DNA of 64,000 bases from CAVYTF01 sp963708205 (GTDB taxonomy: Bacteria > Bacteroidota > Bacteroidia > Chitinophagales > Chitinophagaceae): NCBI GenBank assembly GCA_963708205.1, contig OY970196.1, forward strand, positions 1,240,001 to 1,304,000, in the 5' to 3' direction. The notes under the pieces are model-generated. The model made no database searches and had not been told where the DNA came from. It was given only the letters and a program-made list of their open reading frames with translations. Made by a program: the position numbers and the translations under genes. Numbering within the stretch: position 1 is the stretch's first letter; every line of letters starts with the position of its first letter. This document shows, in pieces, positions 45,476 through 55,305 of the stretch.

Positions 45476-47899
45476 ATGTTCAAAAATTATTTCAAAATAG
45501 CATTACGCAACTTGTGGAAAAATAAAGGTTTTTCTGCGATCAATATTTTTGGTTTGGCTGTGGGTATCGGAACTTGTTTACTTATCATGTTGTATGTAAT
45601 TGATGAATTGAGTTTTGATAAATACAATGAAAAATCAAACCGCATTTATCGCATAGATGCTGATCTACAATTTGGCGGCAATCATTTTGTTTTAGCTTGT
45701 GTGCCCGATCTCATGGGTGCTGCGATGGTAAGGGATTTTCCGCAAGTGGAACAGTATGTACGGTTCCGTAGCCACGGTGGCTTTTTAGTAAAAAAAGGCA
45801 ATGAAAATGTACAGGAAAATAAAGTGATCTATACCGATTCTACTTTATTTGATGTGTTTACATTACCTATGATTTCAGGTGATCCGAAGACTGCGTTGGT
45901 GAATCCAAACTCCGTTGTTATAACTGAAAGCACTGCAAAGAAATATTTTAATTCAACTGATGTTGTTGGCAAAACATTGCTGGTAAATGATACAAGCAAT
46001 TATAAAATTACTGGTGTAATAAAAGATGTGCCTAAGCAATCACATTTTAATTATGATTTTTTTGTTTCAATGTACGGGCAACTTTCAAGTTATGAGATCA
46101 ATCAATGGACCAGTAATAATTTCAATACTTATATTGTTTTGAAAAAAGGAGCAACGCCAGCTTCGATAAAATCGCAGTTACAGCCTTTTATTGACAAATA
46201 TGTCGGACCGGTTTTTCAATCAATGAATTTGACCGAAGCTCAATTTATTAAACAAGGCAATTATCTGCATTATTCATTAATGCCTTTAAGCCGCATTCAT
46301 CTTTATTCAAATAAAACTTCTGAGCTTGGCAGCAACGGGGATATTGAATACGTGTATATTTTTTCACTCATCGCGTTTTTTATTTTATTGATCGCCTGCG
46401 TAAATTTCATGAATCTTTCTACCGCGCGTTCTGCCAACCGTGCAAAAGAAGTAGGGGTGCGCAAAGTGCTTGGCTCATTGCGTAAAAGTCTTATTTCCCA
46501 ATTCATCGTTGAATCTGTTTTGATCAGTTTTATTTCTCTCATACTTGCACTTGCTATTGCTGTATTATTGCTTCCCTATTTTAATCAACTAACAGGAAAA
46601 GAAATATCACTTGGGTTGTTTTCAAATTTTTGGCTCTTACCCGCTTTGATCTTGGTGGCAATAATCGTTGGATTATTAGCAGGTAGTTATCCTGCATTTT
46701 ATTTATCATCTTTCAAACCGATAGAAGTGCTGAAAGGCAAGCTGGCAGGCGGTTTCAGAACCGGCTCGCTCCGAAGTAGTTTGGTTGTATTTCAATTTTT
46801 TATTTCCATTGTACTTGTCATTGGTACTCTTGTAATCTATAATCAACTAAATTTTATTAGAAATAAAGACATCGGGTATAAACGTGATAATATTTTGATC
46901 ATACAAAATACCGACGCGCTCGGCTCGCAGGCAAAAGCTTTTAAAGATGAAGTTTTAAAAATGAATGGTGTGAAAAACACAACAATGACAGGTTATTTGC
47001 CAACTGCTGGATGGCGAAGCGATAGCCCACTGTTTCCGGAACCAGTAATGGATACAAAAAAAGCAGTGAGCATGCAGATATGGAAAGTTGATGAAGATTA
47101 TATACCGACAATGGGCATGCAAATGGTACAGGGAAGAAATTTTTCAACACAATTTCCAACAGACTCTTCAGGTATAATTATCAATGAAGCTGCGGCAAAA
47201 TTATTGGGCTTTACCAATGCATTAAACAAACCACTTTATTACAACTATGCTTTTCCAAAAAAAGACATGAAGCAATATCATGTTATTGGTGTAGTAAAAA
47301 ATTTCAATTTCAATTCGTTGCGGGATGAAGTGACGCCGCTGTGCTTCATGCTCCAATCACAAACAAGCAGCATCGCCATTCGAATAAATACTGCAAATAC
47401 TGAAAAGCTTATTTCGCAAATCGAAGCGAAGTATAAAGAAATGGCTACAGGTCAGCCATTTGCTTATTCTTTTATGGATGATGATTTTAATAAAATTTAT
47501 GATACTGAACAGCGTATGGGAAGTATCTCCATCACCTTTTCAATACTGGCTATTTTAATTGCCTGCCTTGGATTATTTGGACTGGTTTCTTACGCGGCAG
47601 AACAACGCACCAAAGAAATTGGCATAAGAAAAGTGCTTGGAGCAAATGTTACAAATATTGTAGGAATGCTTTCCAAAGATTTTTTAAAGCTAGTGCTTAT
47701 AGCATCGTTAATCGCATTTCCGGTAGCATGGTGGGCAATGAATAAATGGCTCGGAGACTTTGCATATCATATAAATATCAGTTGGTTAATTTTTGCAGGA
47801 GCCGCGCTGCTGGCGCTTTTCATAGCATTGGCAACAATTTGTTTTCAGGCAATAAAAGCAGCGCTGGCAAACCCGGTAAAGAGTTTGAGAACAGAGTAA
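45476..47899 (+). CDS. FtsX/MacB-type ABC permease, paralogue 1 of 5
   Basis: The 807-aa permease is a tandem duplication of the MacB unit: TM1 (about residues 20-42, after ALRNLWKNKGFSAINIFGLAVG), periplasmic core domain, FtsX domain with coupling motif RAKEVGVRKVLGS (about 322-334), then a second TM, core domain and FtsX domain with EQRTKEIGIRKVLGAN near the C-terminus. About eight TMs result, enough for a full pseudo-dimeric permease. It ends with the group's tail NPVKSLRTE. MacB-type permeases do not move substrate through the membrane but drive periplasmic transport with TolC. Confidence 0.9.
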   Translation: MFKNYFKIALRNLWKNKGFSAINIFGLAVGIGTCLLIMLYVIDELSFDKYNEKSNRIYRIDADLQFGGNHFVLACVPDLMGAAMVRDFPQVEQYVRFRSHGGFLVKKGNENVQENKVIYTDSTLFDVFTLPMISGDPKTALVNPNSVVITESTAKKYFNSTDVVGKTLLVNDTSNYKITGVIKDVPKQSHFNYDFFVSMYGQLSSYEINQWTSNNFNTYIVLKKGATPASIKSQLQPFIDKYVGPVFQSMNLTEAQFIKQGNYLHYSLMPLSRIHLYSNKTSELGSNGDIEYVYIFSLIAFFILLIACVNFMNLSTARSANRAKEVGVRKVLGSLRKSLISQFIVESVLISFISLILALAIAVLLLPYFNQLTGKEISLGLFSNFWLLPALILVAIIVGLLAGSYPAFYLSSFKPIEVLKGKLAGGFRTGSLRSSLVVFQFFISIVLVIGTLVIYNQLNFIRNKDIGYKRDNILIIQNTDALGSQAKAFKDEVLKMNGVKNTTMTGYLPTAGWRSDSPLFPEPVMDTKKAVSMQIWKVDEDYIPTMGMQMVQGRNFSTQFPTDSSGIIINEAAAKLLGFTNALNKPLYYNYAFPKKDMKQYHVIGVVKNFNFNSLRDEVTPLCFMLQSQTSSIAIRINTANTEKLISQIEAKYKEMATGQPFAYSFMDDDFNKIYDTEQRMGSISITFSILAILIACLGLFGLVSYAAEQRTKEIGIRKVLGANVTNIVGMLSKDFLKLVLIASLIAFPVAWWAMNKWLGDFAYHINISWLIFAGAALLALFIALATICFQAIKAALANPVKSLRTE

Positions 47900-47904
47900 T
47901 AATT

Positions 47905-47937
47905 AGCTAACAGCTAACGGCTAATAGCTATTAGCTT
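47905..47937 (+). repeat. Heptad repeat AGCTAAC/T between permeases 1 and 2
   Basis: The consecutive units AGCTAAC, AGCTAAC, GGCTAAT and AGCTATT, followed by AGCTT, form a four-unit heptad array whose right half is also palindromic (CTAATAGCTATTAG). It occupies most of the 49-bp gap. It could form a weak RNA hairpin that tunes expression between permease genes. Confidence 0.5.
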
Positions 47938-47948
47938 AAAAAAAAATT

Positions 47949-50360
47949 ATGTTTAAAAATTATTTTAAAACCGCATGGCGTTTTCTTTTAAAGAATAAAG
48001 GGTTCAGTTTTCTTAATATTATTGGTTTAACCATTGGTACTTTGTGTTGCCTGTATATTGTATTATATATAAAAGACCAATATAGTTATGATAAACAACA
48101 TAACGATGCAAAAGATATCTACCGCGTTGTTACACTCACAAATCTTAGTGGTGATACGCATAATATGTCAACCTGTTCGCCACCAATTGCCCCCGCTTTA
48201 AAAAATGATTTTCCTGAAGTAAGTGAGTTTACACGCATAGTTCCTACTCTTAGTTCAGACAATCATTTACTTCGCTATAAAGAAAAATCTTTTTATAATG
48301 AAGATGCTTTTTTAGTTGATTCTACTTTCTTCAATGTTTTTAATTTTCATTTTAATTATGGCAACGCCGCAAGTGCGTTGACCGAACCCAATTCAATTGT
48401 ATTATTAAAACCGGTCGCAGATAAATTGTTTAATAAAGAAAATCCGATAGGTAAAGTAATAACGATTGAAGATGCTGATGGCAAAAATGATTTTAAGGTA
48501 ACAGGTGTGATAGATGAAAGCCTCGGCAAGTCAAACATTCATGCCAGCATGTTTATACGTATAAATGCAAATGGATATGGAGGTTTTGTTCTTACAAATA
48601 CAACATGGTCAGGCAATAATTTCACGTACACTTATATAAAATTAAAACCTGGTACTACTGCAGCGGCACTTGAAAAAAAGCTTCCCGCATTTTTAAATAA
48701 ATATGGCGGGGATCAATTAAAAAACCTGGGCATGCAGAAACAATTGCATTTGCAAGCCATAACTTCTATACATACAAGTGAAGCACACGATCATGAAATG
48801 ACGCCAACAGTAAGCAGCTCATTTCTTAATATCTTAATACTTATTGCAGCGTTAATTCAAATTATTGCCTGCATCAATTTCATGAACCTTTCTACTGCAA
48901 AAGCATCTGGACGTGCTAAAGAAGTTGGTGTAAGAAAAGTAATTGGCGCTGAAAAAAGCACTTTAAGAATTCAATTCTTAACGGAGTCTTTTTTGCTGTC
49001 TTTATTAAGTGTTGTGATTGCATTGCCACTATTGATAATTACACTTCCATATCTTAATCAAATTACACATGCAGATATTTTGCTATCGTCACTATCAGAT
49101 TACAAGATATGGTTGCTGCTTTGCGGAATTATTGTTGTCACAAGTTTCCTCGCAGGCAGTTATCCTGCATTTTATCTTTCAGCTTTCCAGGCAATAAAAG
49201 TTATAAAAGGGAATTTTACCAATCATGTTTCAGCAGCGGGCATCAGGCGTTCATTGGTCGTATTTCAGTTTGTGTTGTCTATCGTGCTTATTTCCAGTAT
49301 TATTATTATTTATAGCCAGTTGAACTATATAAAAAATAAAGACCTCGGCTTTGATAAAAATCAAAAACTCATTTTTAGTTTTTATACAGACAATGCAAAA
49401 AGTAAAATGCAGGCATTTGCCAATGATCTTAAGGAAATGCCAGAAGTAAAAGCGCTAAGCCTGGCGGATAATTATATGGGGCAGGCTCATTACCACGACT
49501 GGATTGTGTATTTGCCCGGAGGGAATCTGGCTACAGGCATAGACCAGGCAAATTTATCTTCAGATGAAAACTTTGTAAAAGCTACAGGCATAAAAATTAT
49601 AAGCGGCAGGGATTTCAGGTTTCATGATTCTGACAAAGTGTTGATTAATGAAACTTTGATGAAGCGGTTAGGATTAAACCCGCAAAACGCACCTAGCTCA
49701 AAACTGCTTACGGGAGATGAAAGAAGTTATGAAGTAGCAGGGGTAATGAAAGATTTTAACTACAGTTCATTACGTGATAATATAAATCCTTTCATGATTA
49801 TTTGTGAACCGAAGCGAGATGATATACACGATGTGATTGTAAATGTAAACAGCAGTAATTATAAAACTTTATTAGGAAAGATGGAAACAGTTTGGCGCAA
49901 AGATTTACCATCAGAACCTTTTCAATATTCATTTCTTGATGCGGAAGTGCAGCAGCAATATCAATCTGAAATTACTTTTTCCAACATCCTTAATTCTTTT
50001 ACGTTGATGGCAATCCTTATTTCATGTTTAGGCTTGTTTGGTTTGGCGGCATTTAGCGCAGAACAAAGAAGGAAAGAAATTGGTGTTCGCAAAGTATTGG
50101 GAGCAAGTGTTGGTGGTCTTGTGCAATTGCTATCGAAAGATTTTTTAAAGTTAGTTGGCATTTCAATAATTATATCAACGCCGGTTGCATGGTGGATAAT
50201 GAATAAATGGCTGCAAAGTTTTGCATACAGAATTAATATCAGTTGGTGGATGTTTGCATTAGCAGGTTGCATTGCAATATTCATTGCGTTAGTAACAGTA
50301 AGCTTTCAATCCATTAAAGCAGCGATTGCTAACCCGGTGAAAAGTTTGAGAACAGAATAA
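47949..50360 (+). CDS. FtsX/MacB-type ABC permease, paralogue 2 of 5
   Basis: This 803-aa duplicated MacB-type permease has TM1 after TAWRFLLKNKGFSFLNIIGLTIG, the first FtsX coupling motif GRAKEVGVRKVIGAE, the second EQRRKEIGVRKVLGAS, and the tail NPVKSLRTE. Its periplasmic core domains differ strongly from those of paralogue 1, whereas membrane and coupling regions are conserved, the pattern expected if the ATPase interface is shared but the periplasmic partner differs. It starts 49 bp after the previous permease gene. Confidence 0.9.
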   Translation: MFKNYFKTAWRFLLKNKGFSFLNIIGLTIGTLCCLYIVLYIKDQYSYDKQHNDAKDIYRVVTLTNLSGDTHNMSTCSPPIAPALKNDFPEVSEFTRIVPTLSSDNHLLRYKEKSFYNEDAFLVDSTFFNVFNFHFNYGNAASALTEPNSIVLLKPVADKLFNKENPIGKVITIEDADGKNDFKVTGVIDESLGKSNIHASMFIRINANGYGGFVLTNTTWSGNNFTYTYIKLKPGTTAAALEKKLPAFLNKYGGDQLKNLGMQKQLHLQAITSIHTSEAHDHEMTPTVSSSFLNILILIAALIQIIACINFMNLSTAKASGRAKEVGVRKVIGAEKSTLRIQFLTESFLLSLLSVVIALPLLIITLPYLNQITHADILLSSLSDYKIWLLLCGIIVVTSFLAGSYPAFYLSAFQAIKVIKGNFTNHVSAAGIRRSLVVFQFVLSIVLISSIIIIYSQLNYIKNKDLGFDKNQKLIFSFYTDNAKSKMQAFANDLKEMPEVKALSLADNYMGQAHYHDWIVYLPGGNLATGIDQANLSSDENFVKATGIKIISGRDFRFHDSDKVLINETLMKRLGLNPQNAPSSKLLTGDERSYEVAGVMKDFNYSSLRDNINPFMIICEPKRDDIHDVIVNVNSSNYKTLLGKMETVWRKDLPSEPFQYSFLDAEVQQQYQSEITFSNILNSFTLMAILISCLGLFGLAAFSAEQRRKEIGVRKVLGASVGGLVQLLSKDFLKLVGISIIISTPVAWWIMNKWLQSFAYRINISWWMFALAGCIAIFIALVTVSFQSIKAAIANPVKSLRTE

Positions 50361-50369
50361 AATATTCTT

Positions 50370-52757
50370 ATGCTAAAAAATTATTTCAAAATTGCGTGGC
50401 GATATATTCTAAAAAATAAGATGCACTCATTCATTAACATTATTGGTTTATCTATAGGTATGGCTGTTACCATATTAATTGGCTTATGGATGTATGATGA
50501 GCTTTCCTACAATAAAAATTTTGATAACTATGATCGCATAGCTCAGGTTGAGCAAAACCTCATAAACAATAACGAGGTACAAACCTGGGACAATTCGCCG
50601 TATCCGCTTGCAGAAGTGTTAAGAAAAATTTACGGCAGCTATTTTAAATATGTTGTAATGAGCACGGGTTTGAAAGGTGAACATCTTATTGCATTCAATG
50701 GTAAAAAGTTAAAACAAAATGGTGGCTTTTTTGAAAATAACGCACCTGAAATATTTTCATTGCAAATGATAAAGGGCAATGGAAATGGGTTAAATGATCC
50801 TTCTTCTATTTTAATTTCAGCTACTACTGCGAAGGCATTTTTTGGCGATGATAATGCAATAAATAAGATGTTGAGAGTGGATAACATGCCGCCATTAAAA
50901 GTATCCGGCGTGTATAAAGATTTTCCACGGAATTCAACTTTTGCTGATGTAAATTTTATTGCTCCATGGTATTTTTATTACAACAATTCCGGCTGGATTA
51001 AAACACTTGATGATCCCTGGCGTCCGAATTTTACACAGCTGTTTCTTCAATTAAATCCAAATGAAGATTTTTTTAGTGTATCGAAAAAAATAAAAGACGC
51101 AAAGCTAAAAAATATTAATGCCGACTTGCAAAAGAAAAAACCTGAATTATTCTTACAACCTATGAGCAAGTGGCATTTATATTCTGAATTTAAGAATGGT
51201 GTAAACGTTGGCGGCGCAATTCAATATGTTTGGATGTTTGGAATAATTGGTTTGTTTGTTTTGTTGCTTGCCTGCATCAACTTTATGAACTTAAGTACAG
51301 CAAAGAGTGAGAAGCGTGCAAAAGAAGTGGGTATCCGCAAAACTATGGGTTCGCTGCGCAAACAGTTGATCATCCAATTTTTTAGTGAATCAATATTAAC
51401 CGTAGCTTTTGCATTTGTTTTATCAATATTAATTGCGTGGCTTTTGCTGGCTTTCTTTAACCAAGTTGCTGATAAACAAATGAACGTTCCATGGACAAAC
51501 ATTTTCTTTTGGCTTACATGTATAGTTTTCGTTTTAATTACGTCATTAATTGCAGGCATTTATCCTGCATTTTATTTATCATCTTTCAAGCCAATAAAAG
51601 TTTTAAAGGGCACATTCAAAGGAGGTCATTTTGCTGCTTTGCCGCGTAAAGCATTGGTGGTATTACAATTTACAGTGTCGGTTACATTAATTATTGGAAC
51701 TATCATTGTGTACCAGCAAATTCAATTTGCAAAAAATCGCCCGATTGGTTATAACCGTGCAAATCTTATTGATATTCCAACAGCAGATTCATCTATTCAT
51801 ACCCATTTTGATGTGGTGAAAAATGAGTTGTTGCAAACTGGTGCTGTAACATCATTAGCCGAAGCAGGTACACCTACTACAAGTATCTGGAACAGCACAA
51901 GTGGCATAAGCTGGAGTGGCAAAGATCCTAATCTCTCTGTTGATTTCGGGATGGTGTATGCCTCGCCTGATTATGGTAAAACCATAAATTGGCAGTTGAA
52001 GGAAGGACGAAATTTTTCTAAAGATTTTGCAACAGATACTTCGGCATTAATTATAAATGAAGCGGCTGCAAATTTTATGAATCTGAAACATCCTGTTGGG
52101 GAAAAACTAACGTGGTTTGGGCAGTCTTATAATGTAATAGGAGTTATTAAAAATATGGTAATGGAATCGCCTTATGATGAGCCGAAACCTATTGTGTATG
52201 CCGATTTAAACGGCCAGGGCGATTTAGTTATTCTTAAATTAAATCCATCTGTAAATGTGCAGGATGCCATCAATAAAATAGCAACAGTTTTTAAAAAGTT
52301 TAATACAGAACAGGCGTTTGAATATTCCTTTGTGGATGATGATTATGCGAAAAAATTCAATACTGAAGAAAGGGTTGAAAAGCTTACCGGAATTTTTACA
52401 ATACTCGCAATTATTATTTCCTGTTTGGGATTGTTTGGATTAACATCATTTGTTGCAGAGCAACGCAAAAAAGAAATTGGTGTGAGAAAAATATTAGGCG
52501 CATCAGTTTTTAATGTATGGACTTTATTATCAAAAGATTTTGTGATGCTTGCGGTGTTATCATTTCTTATTGCATTTCCATTAGCATATTATTTCATGCA
52601 CAATTGGCTGGAAAATTATGATTACCGTACACAATTATCGTGGAAGGTTTTTATTGCTGCAGGTATCGGTTCAATACTTATAACATTATTTGTTGTATCC
52701 ACGCAGGCAATTAAAGCTGCAGTGGCAAATCCTGTAAAGAGTTTGAGAACAGAATGA
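50370..52757 (+). CDS. FtsX/MacB-type ABC permease, paralogue 3 of 5
   Basis: The 795-aa duplicated permease begins only 10 bp after paralogue 2. TM1 follows IAWRYILKNKMHSFINIIGLSIG; the first coupling motif is KRAKEVGIRKTMGSL and the second EQRKKEIGVRKILGAS. The C-terminal amphipathic segment reads HNWLENYDYRTQLSW, where the other members have NKWLxxFAYRxxISW, making this the most diverged C-terminal half of the set. The tail is again NPVKSLRTE. Confidence 0.9.
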   Translation: MLKNYFKIAWRYILKNKMHSFINIIGLSIGMAVTILIGLWMYDELSYNKNFDNYDRIAQVEQNLINNNEVQTWDNSPYPLAEVLRKIYGSYFKYVVMSTGLKGEHLIAFNGKKLKQNGGFFENNAPEIFSLQMIKGNGNGLNDPSSILISATTAKAFFGDDNAINKMLRVDNMPPLKVSGVYKDFPRNSTFADVNFIAPWYFYYNNSGWIKTLDDPWRPNFTQLFLQLNPNEDFFSVSKKIKDAKLKNINADLQKKKPELFLQPMSKWHLYSEFKNGVNVGGAIQYVWMFGIIGLFVLLLACINFMNLSTAKSEKRAKEVGIRKTMGSLRKQLIIQFFSESILTVAFAFVLSILIAWLLLAFFNQVADKQMNVPWTNIFFWLTCIVFVLITSLIAGIYPAFYLSSFKPIKVLKGTFKGGHFAALPRKALVVLQFTVSVTLIIGTIIVYQQIQFAKNRPIGYNRANLIDIPTADSSIHTHFDVVKNELLQTGAVTSLAEAGTPTTSIWNSTSGISWSGKDPNLSVDFGMVYASPDYGKTINWQLKEGRNFSKDFATDTSALIINEAAANFMNLKHPVGEKLTWFGQSYNVIGVIKNMVMESPYDEPKPIVYADLNGQGDLVILKLNPSVNVQDAINKIATVFKKFNTEQAFEYSFVDDDYAKKFNTEERVEKLTGIFTILAIIISCLGLFGLTSFVAEQRKKEIGVRKILGASVFNVWTLLSKDFVMLAVLSFLIAFPLAYYFMHNWLENYDYRTQLSWKVFIAAGIGSILITLFVVSTQAIKAAVANPVKSLRTE

Positions 52758-52788
52758 TTAACAATGTTTAAAATCAAAAGCGTATTTT

Positions 52789-55236
52789 ATGTTTAGAAAT
52801 TATTTCAAAATTGCATGGCGCAATTTCATAAAAAACAAAATCTTTTCATTAATAAACATCATTGGTTTATCTGTTGGACTTACCTGTTGCATGTTGATTG
52901 CTTTGTTCATCATACATGAAAGCAGCTATGATGTGTATCAGAAAAATGCAGATAATATTTATCAGGTCGGAACAACATTTATTGGTTTTGGGAAGCAGGA
53001 AAAACTGCCAAACACACCTGCTGCAATGGGTGAAATGATGCAGCATGAGTTTCCTGAAATTGAGCAAACAACAAGATTAACACCTTTATTTTCTGAAGAT
53101 AAAACACTGTTTCAATATGAAGAAAAAGATGGTTCGTTAAAATCCTTGTATGAAACCAAGGGTTATTTAGCAGACTCTACTTTCTTCAGAATGTTTACCT
53201 ATAATTTCATAGAAGGTAATGCAGCAAATGCTTTAAGCAATCCAAATACTGTTGTAATAAGTGAAGATATTGCACGGGATTTTTTTGGTAATAATCCTGC
53301 ATTAAATAAAGTATTGCATGTAAGCAGCAGTACTAACGGCGATCATGATTTTTTAATAACCGGGGTATTTAAGCCTATAGAAAAACCATCGCATATTGAC
53401 GGTCGTTTTTTTATGAGTACCATGGGTGGAAAGATTGCTGATTTTATGAAGCAACAGGCAGCTAATCTTGCCGACAATAATTTATACTATACTTATTTGC
53501 AATTAAAACAAGGTACGGATGTAAAGGCTTTGCAGGCTAAATTTCCTGCATTCATAAACAAATATGCCGGTAAAGATTTAAAAACAGAGGGATTTGATAA
53601 AGCACAGTTTTTAGTACCTCTGAAAAAAATTCATTTAGATGAAGACGTGGAAAATAATGTGACGCCAGGTGGCAGCACAACATATTTATACATCCTTGCA
53701 TCTATTGCATTATTTACTTTACTAATTGCCTGCATCAACTTCATGAACCTTGCAACAGCACGTTCATCCAAACGTTCATCAGAAGTTGGCATTCGTAAAG
53801 TGTTGGGTGCGGAAAAAAAATCTTTAATTGCTCAATTCCTTGGAGAGTCAGTTTTTATGAGTGTTTTTGCTTTTTTTGCTGCAATTATATTCACGAAGCT
53901 GTTATTACCAGCTTTCAATGCAGCTTCATCTAAAAATCTTTCATTCACTTTTTCGAATGACCTATTGCTCATTATTTCATTATTCTTACTATCAATTATT
54001 ACGGGTTTGCTTGCAGGCACCTATCCTGCATTTTATTTATCATCCTTCAAACCGGTAAAAGTTTTAAAAGGAAAATTTTCCAATTCATTTGCTGCGGTTT
54101 CTTTAAGAAAGGGACTGGTGATTTTTCAATTTGTAATTTCCGTAGTGCTGATTGTTTCATCTGTGGTGATTGCTAATCAAATGCAATACCTGCGCTCTGT
54201 AAACCTGGGGTTTGATAAAAACAGTCAGATTGTAGTGCCGCTGCGGAGTGAAAATGCAAAAAAAATCTCTGGTTCATTTCAAATTGCATTGCTTAATCAA
54301 TCACAAATTATTAATGCTGGTGCATCAAAATTTTATCCCGGAATTAATAATGTTAGTGATGATATTTTTTACAAAGAAGGTTCGAACAAACAATCCGGAA
54401 AAGACATAAAAATGAATTATATTGATACACGTTACCTTCAAACACTCAACATCCAACCCATTGCCGGCCATTTATTTTCTAAAGATTTTCTTTCTGATTC
54501 CGATAAGGTTATTTTAAATGAGACAGCTATAAAAGAACTTGGATTTTCATCTGCTCAACAAGCTATCGGAAAAAAAATTTTTGCAACTGATGATACTTCT
54601 ACCGGAATTGAAATCGCCGGTGTAATAAAAGATTTTCATTTCCAGGATCTTCATGTACCTATTTCTCCTTATGGCTTTGCACTGAACAATGTGCCTAATT
54701 ATAATTATATGATTGTACATGCAAAAGATGGCGATATGGCTTCAGTGCTAAAAACAATGCAAAATATATGGCATAGTTTAAATCCATCCGAGCCATTTGA
54801 ATACAGTTTTTTGGATGAAGATTTTCAAAAAAACTATGATGCTGATAATCGCTTGTCTGCGATGGTTAGATACTTTACTGCCATAGCCATTTTAATTTCT
54901 TGTTTAGGCTTATTCGGCCTTGCAACCTTTAGCGCAGAACAACGCATTAAGGAAATCGGCGTGCGTAAGGTGCTTGGTGCAAGTGTTTCAAGCATTGTTG
55001 GATTGTTGTCAAAAGATTTTTTAAAGTTGGTTATGGTTGCTGTTATCATTGCCTCGCCTGCTGCATGGTGGATAATGAATAAATGGTTGCAAAATTTTGC
55101 CTATCGCATGCATATCAGTTGGCTTGTGTTTGTAATCACAACAATTATTGCTTTATTAATCGCATTGGTAACAATAAGTTTCCAGGCAATAAGAGCATCT
55201 GTGGCAAATCCTGTGAAGAGTTTGAGAACGGAATAA
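52789..55236 (+). CDS. FtsX/MacB-type ABC permease, paralogue 4 of 5
   Basis: At 815 aa this is the longest permease of the set. TM1 follows IAWRNFIKNKIFSLINIIGLSVG; coupling motifs are KRSSEVGIRKVLGAE and EQRIKEIGVRKVLGAS; the tail is NPVKSLRTE. The N-terminal half resembles paralogue 2 in places, including the MFTYNFIEGNAANALSNPNTV stretch, which suggests a more recent common origin. It starts 31 bp after paralogue 3. Confidence 0.9.
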   Translation: MFRNYFKIAWRNFIKNKIFSLINIIGLSVGLTCCMLIALFIIHESSYDVYQKNADNIYQVGTTFIGFGKQEKLPNTPAAMGEMMQHEFPEIEQTTRLTPLFSEDKTLFQYEEKDGSLKSLYETKGYLADSTFFRMFTYNFIEGNAANALSNPNTVVISEDIARDFFGNNPALNKVLHVSSSTNGDHDFLITGVFKPIEKPSHIDGRFFMSTMGGKIADFMKQQAANLADNNLYYTYLQLKQGTDVKALQAKFPAFINKYAGKDLKTEGFDKAQFLVPLKKIHLDEDVENNVTPGGSTTYLYILASIALFTLLIACINFMNLATARSSKRSSEVGIRKVLGAEKKSLIAQFLGESVFMSVFAFFAAIIFTKLLLPAFNAASSKNLSFTFSNDLLLIISLFLLSIITGLLAGTYPAFYLSSFKPVKVLKGKFSNSFAAVSLRKGLVIFQFVISVVLIVSSVVIANQMQYLRSVNLGFDKNSQIVVPLRSENAKKISGSFQIALLNQSQIINAGASKFYPGINNVSDDIFYKEGSNKQSGKDIKMNYIDTRYLQTLNIQPIAGHLFSKDFLSDSDKVILNETAIKELGFSSAQQAIGKKIFATDDTSTGIEIAGVIKDFHFQDLHVPISPYGFALNNVPNYNYMIVHAKDGDMASVLKTMQNIWHSLNPSEPFEYSFLDEDFQKNYDADNRLSAMVRYFTAIAILISCLGLFGLATFSAEQRIKEIGVRKVLGASVSSIVGLLSKDFLKLVMVAVIIASPAAWWIMNKWLQNFAYRMHISWLVFVITTIIALLIALVTISFQAIRASVANPVKSLRTE

Positions 55237-55305
55237 GCTAATGCAGTATTATTGATATGCTAATGACAGCTTATAATATAACACATACAACTTATAACTT
55301 AAAAC

